From positions 1 to 64,000 of the forward strand of contig RMBW01000010.1 of assembly GCA_004009845.1 (NCBI GenBank): a stretch of DNA of 64,000 nucleotides, given 5' to 3'. Source of the stretch: Davidsoniella eucalypti (Eukaryota > Ascomycota > Sordariomycetes > Microascales > Ceratocystidaceae). Below the pieces are notes generated by a model that was not told where the DNA came from, searched no databases, and saw only the letters and a list, made by a program, of their open reading frames with translations. Both the position numbers and the translations under genes were made by a program. Shown one piece after another: positions 1 to 12,700 of this stretch; the first letter of the stretch is position 1, and each line of letters opens with the position of its first letter.

Positions 1-3000
1 TGTTACAGGCATTCGCTTGGATGCTGTGCACTGTGTACACGTACATGTACATGCAACAAGAGCAATGAAGAACAACAACGGTACCAAAATCAACGGCGGT
101 AATGGCTGCTTTTGGCCACGTCTCTTGCCGCCGCTGCCGCTCCTCTGGGGTTCTGCTGTTCAGCACTGTGTACTTTATATTCCTGCCAAGATTTGGCAGC
201 GTACTACCCTCTGCGTCAATCTATTGCGCAGGGAGGGCCGCTATGCTACTGCTTCCTATGAGAGAGACAATGTTTCTTCTCCATGGGGCTGGTTCAGGCC
301 GAACCAACAGTAGTAGCAATAGCAAAAAAACAGCACCAAACAAACAACACCTATGGATTCAGCATTTACATTGAATGATAGTTCATGCCTATTTGCTATC
401 AGTTGATTGTACTTGTTCTTTTTCACATCCCTCTTTCTATTTTTTCCTAAAAAAGGATTCAGTCCACTTCATGCTGATGATCGGCGTTGTTGATTTCCTG
501 CTTAGGGTTCACGGAGAAGGCTGGGTACTCCGAGCATTCATTTTTTTTCTTTGCTTTGGCTACATCACTGTCGTTCATTTCTATTCGGATATCGGAGTTC
601 TTTGGTGCATTCTCCATTCATTGTTATTATTACTTCTATTTTTTTTTGTTGATACCACCCATTCTTTGTGGTTCCGCTCATTCCTGTTGATGTGATTTTC
701 TTCTCTTCTTCATACCCTCTTTTTTATACCTTACTCTATTTTTTTCCTTTGTCATATATGGGTCGGACGAGTCGTGGGGAAAAGAAAATCCATTACCAGG
801 CTCTTTGTTTACTGTTTATCATTATCTTTTTTTATCTTAGTTTTTAGTGTTTTACCCGATTTCCTTTGTCGTATATCTCTTCATAGTTATTATATCAATA
901 TCTCGTCCGCTGCAGATCACGCAGATACAGTCTCCTCATATCATGCTCTCCAAGAATTAGTTTTCGTGATCCGTCATGTTTCTTATCAAATTCCCCTCTT
1001 CATTCACTCAATACATGACCTATAATATATATATTAGGCTGTTGTTGCTCACCGGGCCTTGATTGCAGATCCCAAGTGTTATTGAATACCTATTTCCTAT
1101 TTCATCTTTTATAAGACCTATCAAGTTTAACCATGTACAGATATAAAACAAAAGTAGTTCGGCACTTTGCACTCTAAATAGACGCCCTTTTCATCCTCAT
1201 AGGCTGAATCGCCATAGTTAAGGCTTTCCCTATGTCCAATAAGAGACAAGGACTCGTCATTGATTAGGTGTAAAGGTGTGGTTACGTACCATGTGTCTGG
1301 CTGTTTTTTCTAGCACGCTTAACGAAATATCTGAGATCTCATAGGCTGGAAGTTATGTGAGGTGTTGTAATGTAGGTACGTACATACATATTAATATTAC
1401 ATGTAATACGCATAAAACAGATATGCCAATTGCAATTCTTTGTCAGTCAATATGTAAGTGTCCACCTAGATATAGCATTGCGAGACCTATTTACGCGTGC
1501 GTCTCGATCAAGACAAGTCACTTCCGAATAGGTAAAGTTGTCGTCATAACCCTATCGGCACTCGAGGGAAACATGATGTAAAAGTAGGCATCTCAAGCGT
1601 CGATCCCATGTATCTCAATAGTAAGCATGCTGACCCAGAGTTTTGTGTATTTCTTAGATTCTGCATGTTTCTATATATTGACAGGAATATAATAGATGGC
1701 AAAATGAAAAACACAAAGTGAAAGAAGATGACCCAAATAGGAACAAGGAGGGGTGTATATACATGTCTCCCTTGGACTTGGCGAGTTATTGTATCTAGAA
1801 TACACCATTTGGGCCATGGTGGGCTTGACAACTATCGTTTATTTTCCCTGGGTCTTGCCATGCGGGATTCATACCAAGGAACTACGAACCAGTTTTTTAG
1901 TCTTACTACTTGACGCGTGATAGCACATCTAGGCTACATTGAGTCGGGCTAGTGGATAGCTGAGACTTGAAAAGGAAGTGTTTGTCGACGTGTACCACTC
2001 AACTGTTTTAAGAAAACAGGCAAGCCTTGCTCTTTCTGGTGAGGAAAGTCACTTGCTATGAGAGCCCAAGAAGCCTCGGGTTTTCTCGTTTTTTTTTTCA
2101 GTATCTCGGAGAGGGAGATAGAGAATGAAGGAAGGCGAAGCGGCTCATACAACACTATGTTCTACATCTACATTCCACGGAGAGGGCTATGGATAGTGCC
2201 GATCTGATGTTTAGATGGGACACCGGTAAGACCAAGAAAATAGGGTTTAGACTTAGCGTTCTTGGTGGACTGTCTTTGATCTTTTCTTAGTATTCCGTTG
2301 TCCGACCCTACTGGATGTCAATTACCAAGGGTGGATGCCACCACGTCTTGTCCGGCTCTTATTTTCTCTGACCTAGTCGGTTGCTAATACATATTTGCCT
2401 AACGGCGTTTTTGGTTTTCCGGGAGTGGTGTCAGTGGGGGGTGTGAAATTACACAGTAATCAAGTTGTAACCATTTTGTATGTTGTTATTAGATGGTGTA
2501 AGAATGCATACGTATGCTGTCTCGCCCGAAGTTGAGATTGTTGTCATACGCAGCCCATCGATAGCACCCACTCACTCATGTACACTCATATACACACGTG
2601 TAATAACACAGCCCGTTTCTTCTTGCGGTAAAGTTGACGGCGACGGACTCATCAACGATCCCGTAGGGAAAAGCTAGGATATCCGGTGAGCCGCCCACAG
2701 CTATGTGATGCCTGGTATCAGCCTAGCGGGAATGAACTTTACCATAGAGAGCAGGACGAGAAGAGGAGGCGGAGGAGTAGAAGGTAGGGGCGCATGGAAA
2801 GGAAACGGGGAGTGGAAAGGAGGAGGGGCAACCCAGTTTTCCGTCCTTGTTAGTTACTTTGTATACTGTATGCTGTATGTACGTACATGGTTGCGTATAT
2901 GTGTGTCTTTTGTTTTTTTGCGACAAGCCTTCGCTTACTTGAAGCTGCTGTGGTATCTAGGAGGAGCTAAGCAACTTGCATATACGTTGGCTATATATAC

Positions 3001-4187
3001 GCTATGCTATTATATACGCTGTGTCCCTTCGCTCCTTTTTGCTTGTTCTAGATGCGTGTTTCTTCCTTTTTCTTCCCATGCTCACCGTTGAATACTAACA
3101 AATCGCCTGAAAGCTGCATTTTGTGCCCTTACGATAGATATATCGCTAATTCGTGATCCCTTTCTAGAGGCTATTCCTATTTTTGATTATTGTCTGTTCA
3201 CCGCAGTCTCCGTCTAACAAGTATCCATACACAAAGCTACTCTTTGTAAAGCTTGTTCCACTGTCAACGACACCCACAACGCCGTTTTCTCTATCGTGCG
3301 TCCCCTAGATGCTAGCACCTAGTGCAACCCTTTATTTTCTTGCTGCCAAACCCTTATTTTCCCTAAATTTGTTTGAACGTGGCCTCCTTCCGACTTAGTC
3401 ATCTTGATCGATCTTGATAGTGCCAAAATCAATTAAACAAAATTAAAAACAAAAAAAGGTCAACCTCCATTGTTGTTTAGATCTTTACGAGCCTTATACG
3501 ACTCGGAACAACTAGACTGGAAATCGACTAAGCCAGGCATCCGAATTATTCTGACTTTTGTTCTGCAATTGATCGGTTGATCTTCCCGGTTGCCTTTCCT
3601 TGCACCTGCAGCTCGACGACGCAACGTTATTTTTTTTTCTTAATTTTGTTATTTTTCTATTCCTTTTCTTTACGCTCTCCTGCATAGAATCGCCATATCT
3701 TTGCGTTCTTTTTTCCTCTCTTTCCGGAATTGCTACTCTTATTACTACTTAGGGTCATATATTTTGAATCACCGCCAACTACCATTTACCCATTGCCAAT
3801 AGCTGTTTACCTCGCCGTGAAAGGGACAGGACAGACCGCTGCCGATCTTGCTACACATTCATATATATCAAGTGCTACTGTTACTTTGAACGCAAGGGCC
3901 CCTCAATATCGGATTTCCTTCTTTTTTTTCTTACAAATTGCCCACGGCCCACGATAAACGAGGGACGAAAGAGTTCCTCTTATCTTCTAGAAGAGAACAT
4001 TGAACCCAAGCTCTTTGTTTCCTCTTGCTGCATAGCACCCTTTTTCTCTTTATCTCATTTACCTTGCCTTTCTTGCCAACCCTCCCTTCTCTTTTGAACT
4101 CTCTCTCTCTTCCACCCAGGAGCTCCACGAAACCCATCCGACATCTACCGAGCCGACTTTCTTCCATCTCCCACCTCCTCAAGCGCT
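1..4187. other. Gene-poor leader region of the window
   Basis: No reading frame here has protein-like composition or recognisable motifs. The open frames are short and low-complexity. Positions about 400-860 are strongly T-rich on the + strand. Positions about 3900-4187 are pyrimidine-rich and likely form the 5' leader of the EMC10-like gene starting at 4188. A gene ending to the left of the window could have its untranslated region here, but nothing shows it. Confidence 0.5.
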
Positions 4188-5013
4188 ATGAAGCTCACTT
4201 CGCTCATGGCCGGCTTTCTAGCCGTCGCCAACATTGCCCACGCGCTTCAAAGAACCGACATCTTCTTGCAGCCCATAACCTCCAGCCCACGGTCATCGTC
4301 CTCCGCCGATGCCATCCCCAAGCCAGCCCTACTGGCCACCGTCGAATACGATCTTGCCGACCCGTCCACCGCCTCCGTGCGGCACTACGAGGCCCCGGAG
4401 TTGCCAGAAGATACTGATCTCGTGCGCATCGGCGTATGGAGTCCATCCGCCCCTTCAACTTCTGCCTCACCAGGTGTCGGCAAGTGGCTCTCTAGCACTA
4501 CTGTGGCCGGCGTGGAGAACTTCGACAAGGGCTTTTCCCCGTCCATCTTGCTGAGCGTTGATCAGCGGGGTGAAATCCTAGGCGCAACTCTCAAGGGAGT
4601 CAGAGTCGATGCTGGCCAGACTCGCGATAGTGCACCGCGCGCTGTCATCCTGGTTTCCCAGACTGGCAAGCAACCCGAGTTGAACAAGCCTATCGTGCTT
4701 TCTCCGTCGGGCCGCAAGCAACAGAGCGAGGAGGAGAAGACTTTCCTACAAAAGTATGTTTATTCTCTCTCTACACCAGTCATGCCCATCACACATATTT
4801 TCTCCGTACCCTTCTCTTTCTCTTAAATATCTCTGTTTTTCAATACAGCATTGCTATTGCCTATACACAATCTCTAGTCAATGGCACTGTATTGCTTCTG
4901 TCTTCTGATATCAACAGTATTGCTAACATATCTCTTCTCTCTTCATTAGGTACTGGATGTTCATCCTAGCTGGCGCCCTTATCCTCATGTCTGGCGGCGG
5001 CGAAAGCAAATAA
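4188..5013 (+). CDS. emc10: ER membrane protein complex subunit 10-like protein
   Basis: Two exons, 4188-4753 and 4950-5013, joined by a 196-bp intron (donor GTATGT, acceptor TTCATTAG). They give 209 residues. The protein has a cleavable signal peptide (MKLTSLMAGFLAVANIAHA), a lumenal beta-rich region with alternating hydrophobic strands, and one C-terminal membrane segment (YWMFILAGALILM) followed by a very short GGGESK tail. This signal-lumenal-TM-short tail plan and the sequence style fit EMC10, a lumenal subunit of the ER membrane insertase that helps insert transmembrane and tail-anchored proteins. The start is the first ATG in frame with the signal peptide, after a pyrimidine-rich leader. 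The short second exon encodes essentially only the membrane anchor, so retention of the intron would yield a soluble form. The family call rests on recognition of the overall pattern, not on an alignment. Confidence 0.72.
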
Positions 5014-6325
5014 AAAAACTTCACAATAACAACAAAAATAAGTCAGGTCATTATCTGTCACGCCTTTTCTTTTTTGCCATGAGCGTTTACGTGTTTCTTT
5101 TTGTTTCGTGCTCCAAACGAAACCTCTCTCTTGAGAGTTAAAGGACAAAAGAAAGGGCAAATTCAAACAAATGGGTTGGTTTCCTATTTTTATGTTTTCA
5201 TATTATTTTTCATGTTCTTTTCTTTTCCCTCCTTCTTCTTCATCATCGCCAATCTTATTTTCATCCGACTATCTGTTTCTATTGGGGGCTCTTCTCTTGT
5301 TCGTTTATTATTCATCACTGTTTCAATCAATTTTTTTTTTTTACAATCAACTATTGTTATGTTGATGGAGTCGCTGTGGTAAATTAATTATTCGAGAGTT
5401 ATAATACAATCACCAAAAATACATATATATAACACGATTCCGATCATGGAATTCTTTCAAGTGTTCATCACAATAACCCTAGTTTGTATTGTTTTATGTC
5501 GTGGAAATATTGACTTTAATGTAGCATTATCAGTGTGTTAGCCACTTCATGAGTGTTTCTAAGCTGTTTCTATGGTATCACGGCTATAGAATGACTTGAG
5601 AGAAATTATTTGAACTATTTATTGGCTTTATATGAAATAGCTTCAATATCTATGGAAACAAATAAGAAATAGATTAGGCAATAAAAAACAAGAAAAGACG
5701 AACAATATGATAAAAATATCCAAAATCTCAAGGAAACAAACCGCATTTGCAAAAGCCAAAAGGCTGCACTATTTGGTATTCTTTTCTGTCAGTGTTGAAT
5801 TGGCCCCCAACATATAAAAACAAGGAATTAACAAGATAATAATAGAAAAAAGGTTATATGTGAGAAACAGGAAAGTGGCTTGGCTGATGAGGGAGCCCTT
5901 ATTTGACAATGTGGTGGGATTTTTTTCTTTTGGTTCCTATCTTGTGGTGTTAAGAGTAGGGACGGAATAAAAGATGTGATAGGTGAATAGAGACGTTGTT
6001 GATAGGCTGTACGAGGCGACCTAAGCCACTGATACTGCTAGGGTCCGAGAACATACAGATGAACTAACTTTCACGTTTCTAGAAAAGAAAATAAGTGGAA
6101 AGAAAGATCAGCATATCTAATAGGTATTCCCAGCACCATAAGCCATCAAAACAGAAGGCTGAACAAAAGTCCATATCCTATATGCGCCGAAAGTTCATGT
6201 CAGATCAAAACGAAAATGTTATGAGACGTCATCATCCAACAAGTAATAAAAAGGTATTTCAGAAAAAAAAGAGACAATGAAATGAAGAAGCAGCGCTAAG
6301 ATGATCATAAAAAAAAAGGAGCCGT
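5014..6325. other. A+T-rich spacer between convergent EMC10 and ACS genes
   Basis: About 1.3 kb holding the 3' untranslated regions of two convergent genes. I see runs of A and T and no coding potential. No RNA gene was recognised. Confidence 0.55.
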
Positions 6326-9300
6326 TTACGAAGAGCCAGGAGTAAGGGCAATCGAAGAGCCAACAATACCAGCAGATGAAGTGCGAGAAAGCTTGACAAG
6401 ATCAATGATCTTGCTGACAACACTAGGGTCTGACAGAGTGGTGATGTCGCCAAGCTGGTCCTCCTCACCGGCCAGGACCTTGCGTAGAATACGACGCATG
6501 ATCTTGCCTGAGCGGGTCTTAGGAAGATCTGGCACGACGAAGACTGACTTGGGCGACGCGAAAGGTCCAATACTTCTCCGTACTTGCAGAATCAGCTCTT
6601 TGCGCAGGTCGGCAATGTTCTCGCTCTCCTTCAAGGAAACGAAGGCACAAACAGCCTGACCAGTAAGCTCGTCAGTGACACCGACGACGGCAGCCTCGGC
6701 CACAGCGTGGTGCTCAATGAGGGCGGCCTCGATCTCAGCAGTCGACAGGCGGTGGCCCGACACGTTGACAACATCGTCAACGCGGCCGCGGATCCAGTAG
6801 TAGCCCTCGTGATCACGGGCAGCACCATCTCCCGTGAAGTAGTATCCGGGGTACACAGTGAGGTAAGTCTCCATGTAACGCTTGTGGGCGCCCCAGACGG
6901 TACGGGCCATACTGGGCCAAGGCTGCTTAAAGCACAGAACACCTTCAACATCGTTGCCATGGATTTCATGGCCAGTAACGGGGTCAATCAGAACAGCATC
7001 GATACCGAAGAAAGGCAGAGTAGCACTACCAGGCTTGGTAGGAGTGACACCAGCCAGGGGAGTGATGACGTGTGAGCCCGTTTCAGTCTGCCAGTATGTA
7101 TCGACGATGTGGGCCTCCTCGTGACCAATGGCCTCGTGGTACCACTTCCACACCTCAGCGGCAATGGGCTCACCAACAGAGCCTAGGGTTCTAAGGCTCT
7201 TCATCTGGTGCTTGATGTGCTCGTCACCAGCACGCTTCAGCAGACGTAGAGCAGTAGGAGCGACGTAGAACTGGGTGATCTGGTGTTTCTCCACGATATC
7301 CCAGTAACGGGAGAATGATGGGTAGGCAGGAGTGCCCTCGAAGACAACGGTGGCGACACCAAGCAGTAGAGGGGCGTAGACGACATAGGTGTGTCCAGTG
7401 ATCCAGCCAACATCGCCACCGCAGAAGTAGCGGTCACCGGGGTGAATGTCGAAAACATACTTTCCAGTAGCAGCAGCACCGACCAAGTAGCCACCAGTGG
7501 TGTGCATGACACCCTTGGGCTTACCAGTAGAACCGGAAGTGTACAGAAGGAAAAGAGGGTCTTCAGAGTTCATGGTCTCGGGAGGGCAGTAAGCGGGCCA
7601 CTTCTCAGTCTCCTCGTGCCACCATAGATCACGACCAGCAACCATGGGCACATTAGAGCCTGTGCGTCTGTATACTAGGGTGTTCTTGACGCCAGGGCAG
7701 TCAGCCAGAGCCTCATCGACGATTTTCTTGGTGTTGACGGTCTTGCCACCACGACGGCCCTCATCGGTGGTGATGACAACCTTGCACTGAGCATCGACAA
7801 TGCGATCACGCAGGGATTCAGATGAGAAACCAGCGAATACAATGGAGTGAATGGCGCCAATACGGGTGCAAGCTAGCATGGCAACGACGGCCTCGGGAAT
7901 CATAGGCAGGTAGATGGCGACATTGTCGCCCTTGCGGACACCAAGACTCTTGAGCACACCGGCGACTCTGCAAACATCGGCCAGTAACTGGCTGTAAGTG
8001 ACATTGCGGCCCTCCGTGGGCTCATCAGCCTCGTAGATGATGGCCACTCTGTCAGGGTCAGCAAAGGCATGACGATCGACAGCATTGTAGGAAGCGTTCA
8101 GCTCGCCCTCGAGGAACCAGCCGACATTGCCGTCCTTGAGGCTACCAGAAACAACAGTCTGGAAGTCGCGCGACCAGGTAAGCAGTTCACGAGCCTGCTT
8201 GCCCCAGAACTTGGCGGGGTTCTGGACGGACTCCTGGTGCATAGCATGGTAGCTACCAATACCTGGACAAGGGAACGTTTGTTAGCTATTACATGTTTGC
8301 GACTACTTGACAAAGCTAGCCGAGCCGAATGGTTCTGGACAAGCATTCGGCCTGTGGTAAATTCCACAGGTCTGTGGTTCTGGTTTGGTTGTCTGTGATC
8401 GCCGTCTAGTGCGCTGATTATGCCTGTAATTTATGCATGTAAAAAAGCAAGCATAAAATAAGCAAATGTTGGCTCTATTGCCCCAACCAATTGCCACGTT
8501 CTAGCAGCAAGTGAAAGGGTTCCAAAGCCAGAAAGGGCGCTAGAAAGTTCAGAAGCCCAAGCCAGCCCTAGCTTCCTGCAAATGGTAGCCGAAAAAACCG
8601 ATACAGGCAACAAAGGCCGGTTGACGACTTGACAAACGCATCAAAACCATACAATTACAGAACCATACAGCAGGCCACGGCCCTAAAGAGTAGAATTGTG
8701 GGGTCTCGACTTACCATCGATGTGGGGCTTGCTAGGGTGCTCTATGTGCAGACAAGGTTAGCTTCTCTACCATCAATATAACAAGTTGCGTTGGCGGCGC
8801 TGGAATTTATTGGGGACACTCAGATGGGTTTAGTTGGGATGGGAGGAAAAAAAAAGGATGGGCAATGTGATGGGATTGAGTGTTTGTTGCGCTATCAGAA
8901 CGGAGTTGTTGGTGATGCGATTGCGATGGGCGCTGATCTGAGCACAGACGACAGGTCTGAGAGTAATGATAATGGCGAAAAGGGATAAAAGAGGCGACGG
9001 GTGGCAGTCACTGTGATAACATAGCGATCTTGATAGAGAGTTGAGTGGTTGGCTCAACACATATTCGACTTACTAGCAAAGATGGCGGCGGGCGGATCTA
9101 AAGGTAGCAAAACGTTAGCATAAGGGTCCTCCTAGTTGAGAAGGCAAAGATGGCCTTTTTCCACAAAAAAAAACCGAATGCTATTATGGGCTGGCATGAT
9201 CATCAACTGTGTTTTGGCGCTGAAGTGGCGTTATGCTTGTCACCCCTGCACTGGCAACATTGTGTATGCTTGAGACTGGAGCTCGTACAATTGTAGCAGC

Positions 9301-9762
9301 AAAGTGATAGCGGCTCTGCTAGATAGGAGCGCACGAACTCTACAAATCCAAAGAAAAGGGATGCAAAGAATACAAGCAAAACAGTGCTGTAGCATCATGG
9401 CGGCAGAAGGATGAGATGGAGCGCCATTCACCGTCTGTTGGTATTGGCATTGCAACTCTGGTGGAAGAGCACTCCAGCCAGAATCTCAAGTAATCGAGTG
9501 ATGGGGAGACACAGCGATGGCCAGAAATTAACCCTAGTGCGATTGGCCGGCGACGCCAACGCACAAGAGCTAGAAAAGGGGGAGAGTGCAGTTGTTGATG
9601 GGGAAGCTCATGACAGCTAAGCATCGAAGCGCGGACCACAGTGTTGAGAGTGGAATGTCAAAGCTGGAGCTGCTGGATGTAGGAAAGAAAGGGTTGGAAG
9701 AGAGACTTACGGTAGGTCTCGGCACCGTGGGCCTCGTGCACAACGGGAGCAGAAGAAGCCAT
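6326..9762 (-). CDS. facA: Acetyl-CoA synthetase (AMP-forming)
   Basis: Three exons on the minus strand: 9711-9762, 8715-8741 and 6326-8262, coding 671 residues, the usual length. The enzyme makes acetyl-CoA from acetate, ATP and CoA via an acetyl-AMP intermediate; in fungi it is cytosolic/nuclear and needed for growth on acetate. Visible motifs are the N-terminal ACS segment ending in GSYHAMHQESV, the P-loop-like YTSGSTGKPKG, VDTYWQTETGSH (substrate-pocket Trp), the YYFTGDGAARD ATP-binding Asp, the RVDDVVNVSGHR hinge, and the C-terminal PKTRSGKIMRR with the acetylatable/catalytic lysine. Phase is consistent across both introns (GTAAGT and GTAAGTC donors). The start is the ATG at 9762 in a CACAATGGC context. 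The frame stays open for about 57 Ser/Thr-rich codons upstream but without an ATG. The introns, 969 and 452 bp, are long for a fungus. Confidence 0.95.
8742..9710 (-). other. 969-bp first intron of acetyl-CoA synthetase
   Basis: This intron separates a 52-nt first coding exon from a 27-nt micro-exon. Donor is CC|GTAAGT and acceptor ACATAG. It contains no long frame that could extend the protein. Its length suggests it could hold regulatory sequence for acetate or carbon control, but no specific site was identified. Confidence 0.6.
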
Positions 9763-12700
9763 TGTGTTGGATGTGGTAATTTGGGTAGAAGAGATAGTCG
9801 TCGATACTGTTTGGGGGGAGGAGCCAGTTATATTAGTTGCGGAAGTCGAGCCAGCTTCAGTGGTGGTTGTAGTAGTGGGAGAAGTAGAAGAAGACAAAGG
9901 CTCAGAGGTGGAACGTGGGCTGCGGCTTAGATTCAAGCTGCTGCGGGCACGATGCCAGATATTACGCAGTTGAGATAGAATGATGAATAGGTGAGGATAG
10001 CCCAGTTCTTGGAGCCGGCTATTGTAGATATATATAAAGGAAGGAAAAAAAGAGAAAAAAAGGGAAACAAAAAAAGGGAAGTAAGAAGGGGAAATAAGTA
10101 GGAGAATTTGGTGTCAATAAAAAGGATAAAAAGATGAGAAAAAGAGGCTTTGACTGTCAGTGGATGGATTCCCAGTCGAGCTATTGCGATTGGGCTGAGC
10201 CGCACGCGAGACTACCGAAAGAAGTATAACAAGCTATTGAAAGTAGCGGCAGAGCAATGGAAGCAACAGAAGCTTGCGGTGGAGTTACAGTGCAGTTGGA
10301 GAAAGCGTTAGGGCGGGAGGACAAAGAAAGATAACTAGGAGAGTCCAGTGGCGGGCCTAAGTCTTTCTTGTCTATTTGTAGTTTATATCCCAGAATATAA
10401 CAAAGAAATAGAAAGAATAGATCAATAGAAAAAACAAAAATAACAAGGCCAACAAACACGAACCAAAAGGTAGGGTAGTGGGTGGGTGGCAGGGTGTTTG
10501 TTTATTTTTGTTGTTCGATTTTCTGGTGGTCGTAGTAGTTGCTCGTAATGAATGCACCGGTCACGGAACAGCACAGAAACTCGCAGTTCTTGGAAGGCAC
10601 AAGGAGGCTGAGGTGGAGCCGATGTTTAGAAGAGGAATCGAACCAACTGAATTGAGAAGGGTTTCAGAAGGAATTTGCTGGCAGAAAAAAAGCAAGATTG
10701 TATTTAATTCTTCTAGAGTGATGAAATCGAAGTTATTGGCCGGCGTGAGTCGGGCAAACAAACTGACTATGGATTGGGTTTGAGCTGATAATTTAGAAGA
10801 ATAATGGTAGTTTCGAAAAGGCGTGTAGACAGTTGGGAGTAGCGTTACAGCAAGAAAAGAGGTCAAGGCTAGGCGGTGATGTAATGGTAAAGAGGACTCC
10901 CAACTAACAACCAAGTTGGATAAATTCAAAGACAAGACAGACGCAGGGACTAGAAAAAGGAAAAAAAGAATCAAAGCCAGGTCGTCGGCGCCTCGACAGG
11001 GCCAATGGAAGCCGTCTTGCATATTAAATAGCCCAAGGTCTGACGGATAAACGGACTATGCCTAGTCGACTACAGCGGAGTTGGAGACTACCGTCACAAG
11101 CTCAGTCGCTTGGCTAGCTTTTTTTTGTTAGGTGGAGAGTAAACCGATAATCAGATCTGATTTGTTGAAGCCAACCCTGCCTACAAGTAACGACACTCGG
11201 TACAAAATACATACATAGCTTTAAACTCCGAGCCGGAGCTTTAGGTGTTACAAACTTGGATGAAGGCAATTAGCGCCCCCGAGTCCCTGGGTTCTAGTTG
11301 CCTTTCGTATCTATCACGGGCTAGTTCTCGCCTTTCCTTTGTTGTCACATCTCCCGCCTGCTGCGCCTTTGACTGCCCTCCAAGGACTCCAAAATACAGT
11401 TTCTTCTTACGTTTCTATTCGCCAACATGAGACGAAGAGCTGTCGCAGTCACATCACAATCAACGATGAATGTGCAAAAGTGCGTGCCTCGCAGAAGCTT
11501 AGCTTGGCTTGGCTGGCGCAGGAAGTAACACCAACACCAACCAAGCTTACTAACCTTCCTGTGCTCCCTTTGAGAAGGTGAGAAACAAGAACAAAGGAGC
11601 AAAAAGGAAATCCAAAGTCTTGCTGGTGTACCTGGCCTAAGCGGTGGTGCTCTCACGTACAGCTCCGGAGTCTAGATGGGGGAAATAGCGTTGCCCTTCT
11701 GTGTTGTTTTCAGCCCCGTTGATTTCAGGCAACTCTGCAAGCTTCGGTGACATCTTTTGCTTGCTGGCAGGCTCAGTCAGGGCTAGACTCGGAAAGAAGT
11801 ACCTTTGTCGGCTGGTTTACCCCAAGATACACATCCGCTACATTTTCTATTGCCACATCCCTTGTCATCCAGAATAAAGGCAAAGAAGCAGTCGTGTAAG
11901 TCACTTTGCTTCTTCTGTCTTCTAAGCACATTCCCTTCCCCCGAGAGCCTCTTAATTGATTTTTTTATAAATAAAATAAAATAAAATAAAAAGGCCAAAG
12001 ACCAGAGGAGCAAATCAATCGTCCAGTTTAATGTAGGCCTTCAAAGTTCAAAGACAAATACATATATAGTTGAGATCAAGGAAAAACAAAAGGCTGCTAG
12101 TGCCGTAACCATAAAACGCCGGAACCGCAGGGTACGAAGGAAATCCTGAATGAATGACGGAACTTGACTGAATCGGACTCTAGTTTTGGGCTTTGATTTG
12201 GGATCTGACCATGTAAGACACCTCTTAGGAACTCTGTACAGATCTGTACTTATATTCTGCCCTGACACATAGCCCAATAAATGTCTATAATTGTAAATCA
12301 TAGTAAGATATTGAATCGTGTTGCAGCCCTTTCTGCGGGTTTGCTGTATTTCCGGTAAGCAGTCTTACGGTCTACACATCTATAAAAATATTAACTGGTA
12401 ATAATTCGAACATGAAATCAAGGAGAGGGCAATTGGTGGAAACGAGTTGCTCCTACAAACAGTCGGTCCATCTCAATTTGATGTTATCCTTCTCTAACTA
12501 TCACACGACTTACACGCTAACATTGATCAATTCAAGCTTTGATTTATTTGCCAAAGACAGGCAAGACAAAACAAAGGATAGGCATAGCTGTCTGCATAAT
12601 GATCCAACTTGTATACAAAATCTTCCCATTTCTACTGTCCACCAGCCGATCTTTATCACCCTGGGTCCGATCTCGCCTACATGAAGATTGGTATCTATCC

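Noticed and set aside
3985..3992. TTCTAGAA, a two-unit heat-shock-element-like palindrome upstream of the EMC10-like gene
   Set aside because: Only two inverted nGAAn units are clear, while functional elements need at least three, so it is likely chance.
9763..9936. N-terminal extension of acetyl-CoA synthetase
   Set aside because: The frame is open but its only possible upstream starts are non-ATG (TTG at 9936). It is kept as a remark, not as coding.
11967..11991. (TAAAA)n run
   Set aside because: A short A+T microsatellite with no sign of wider repeat structure.
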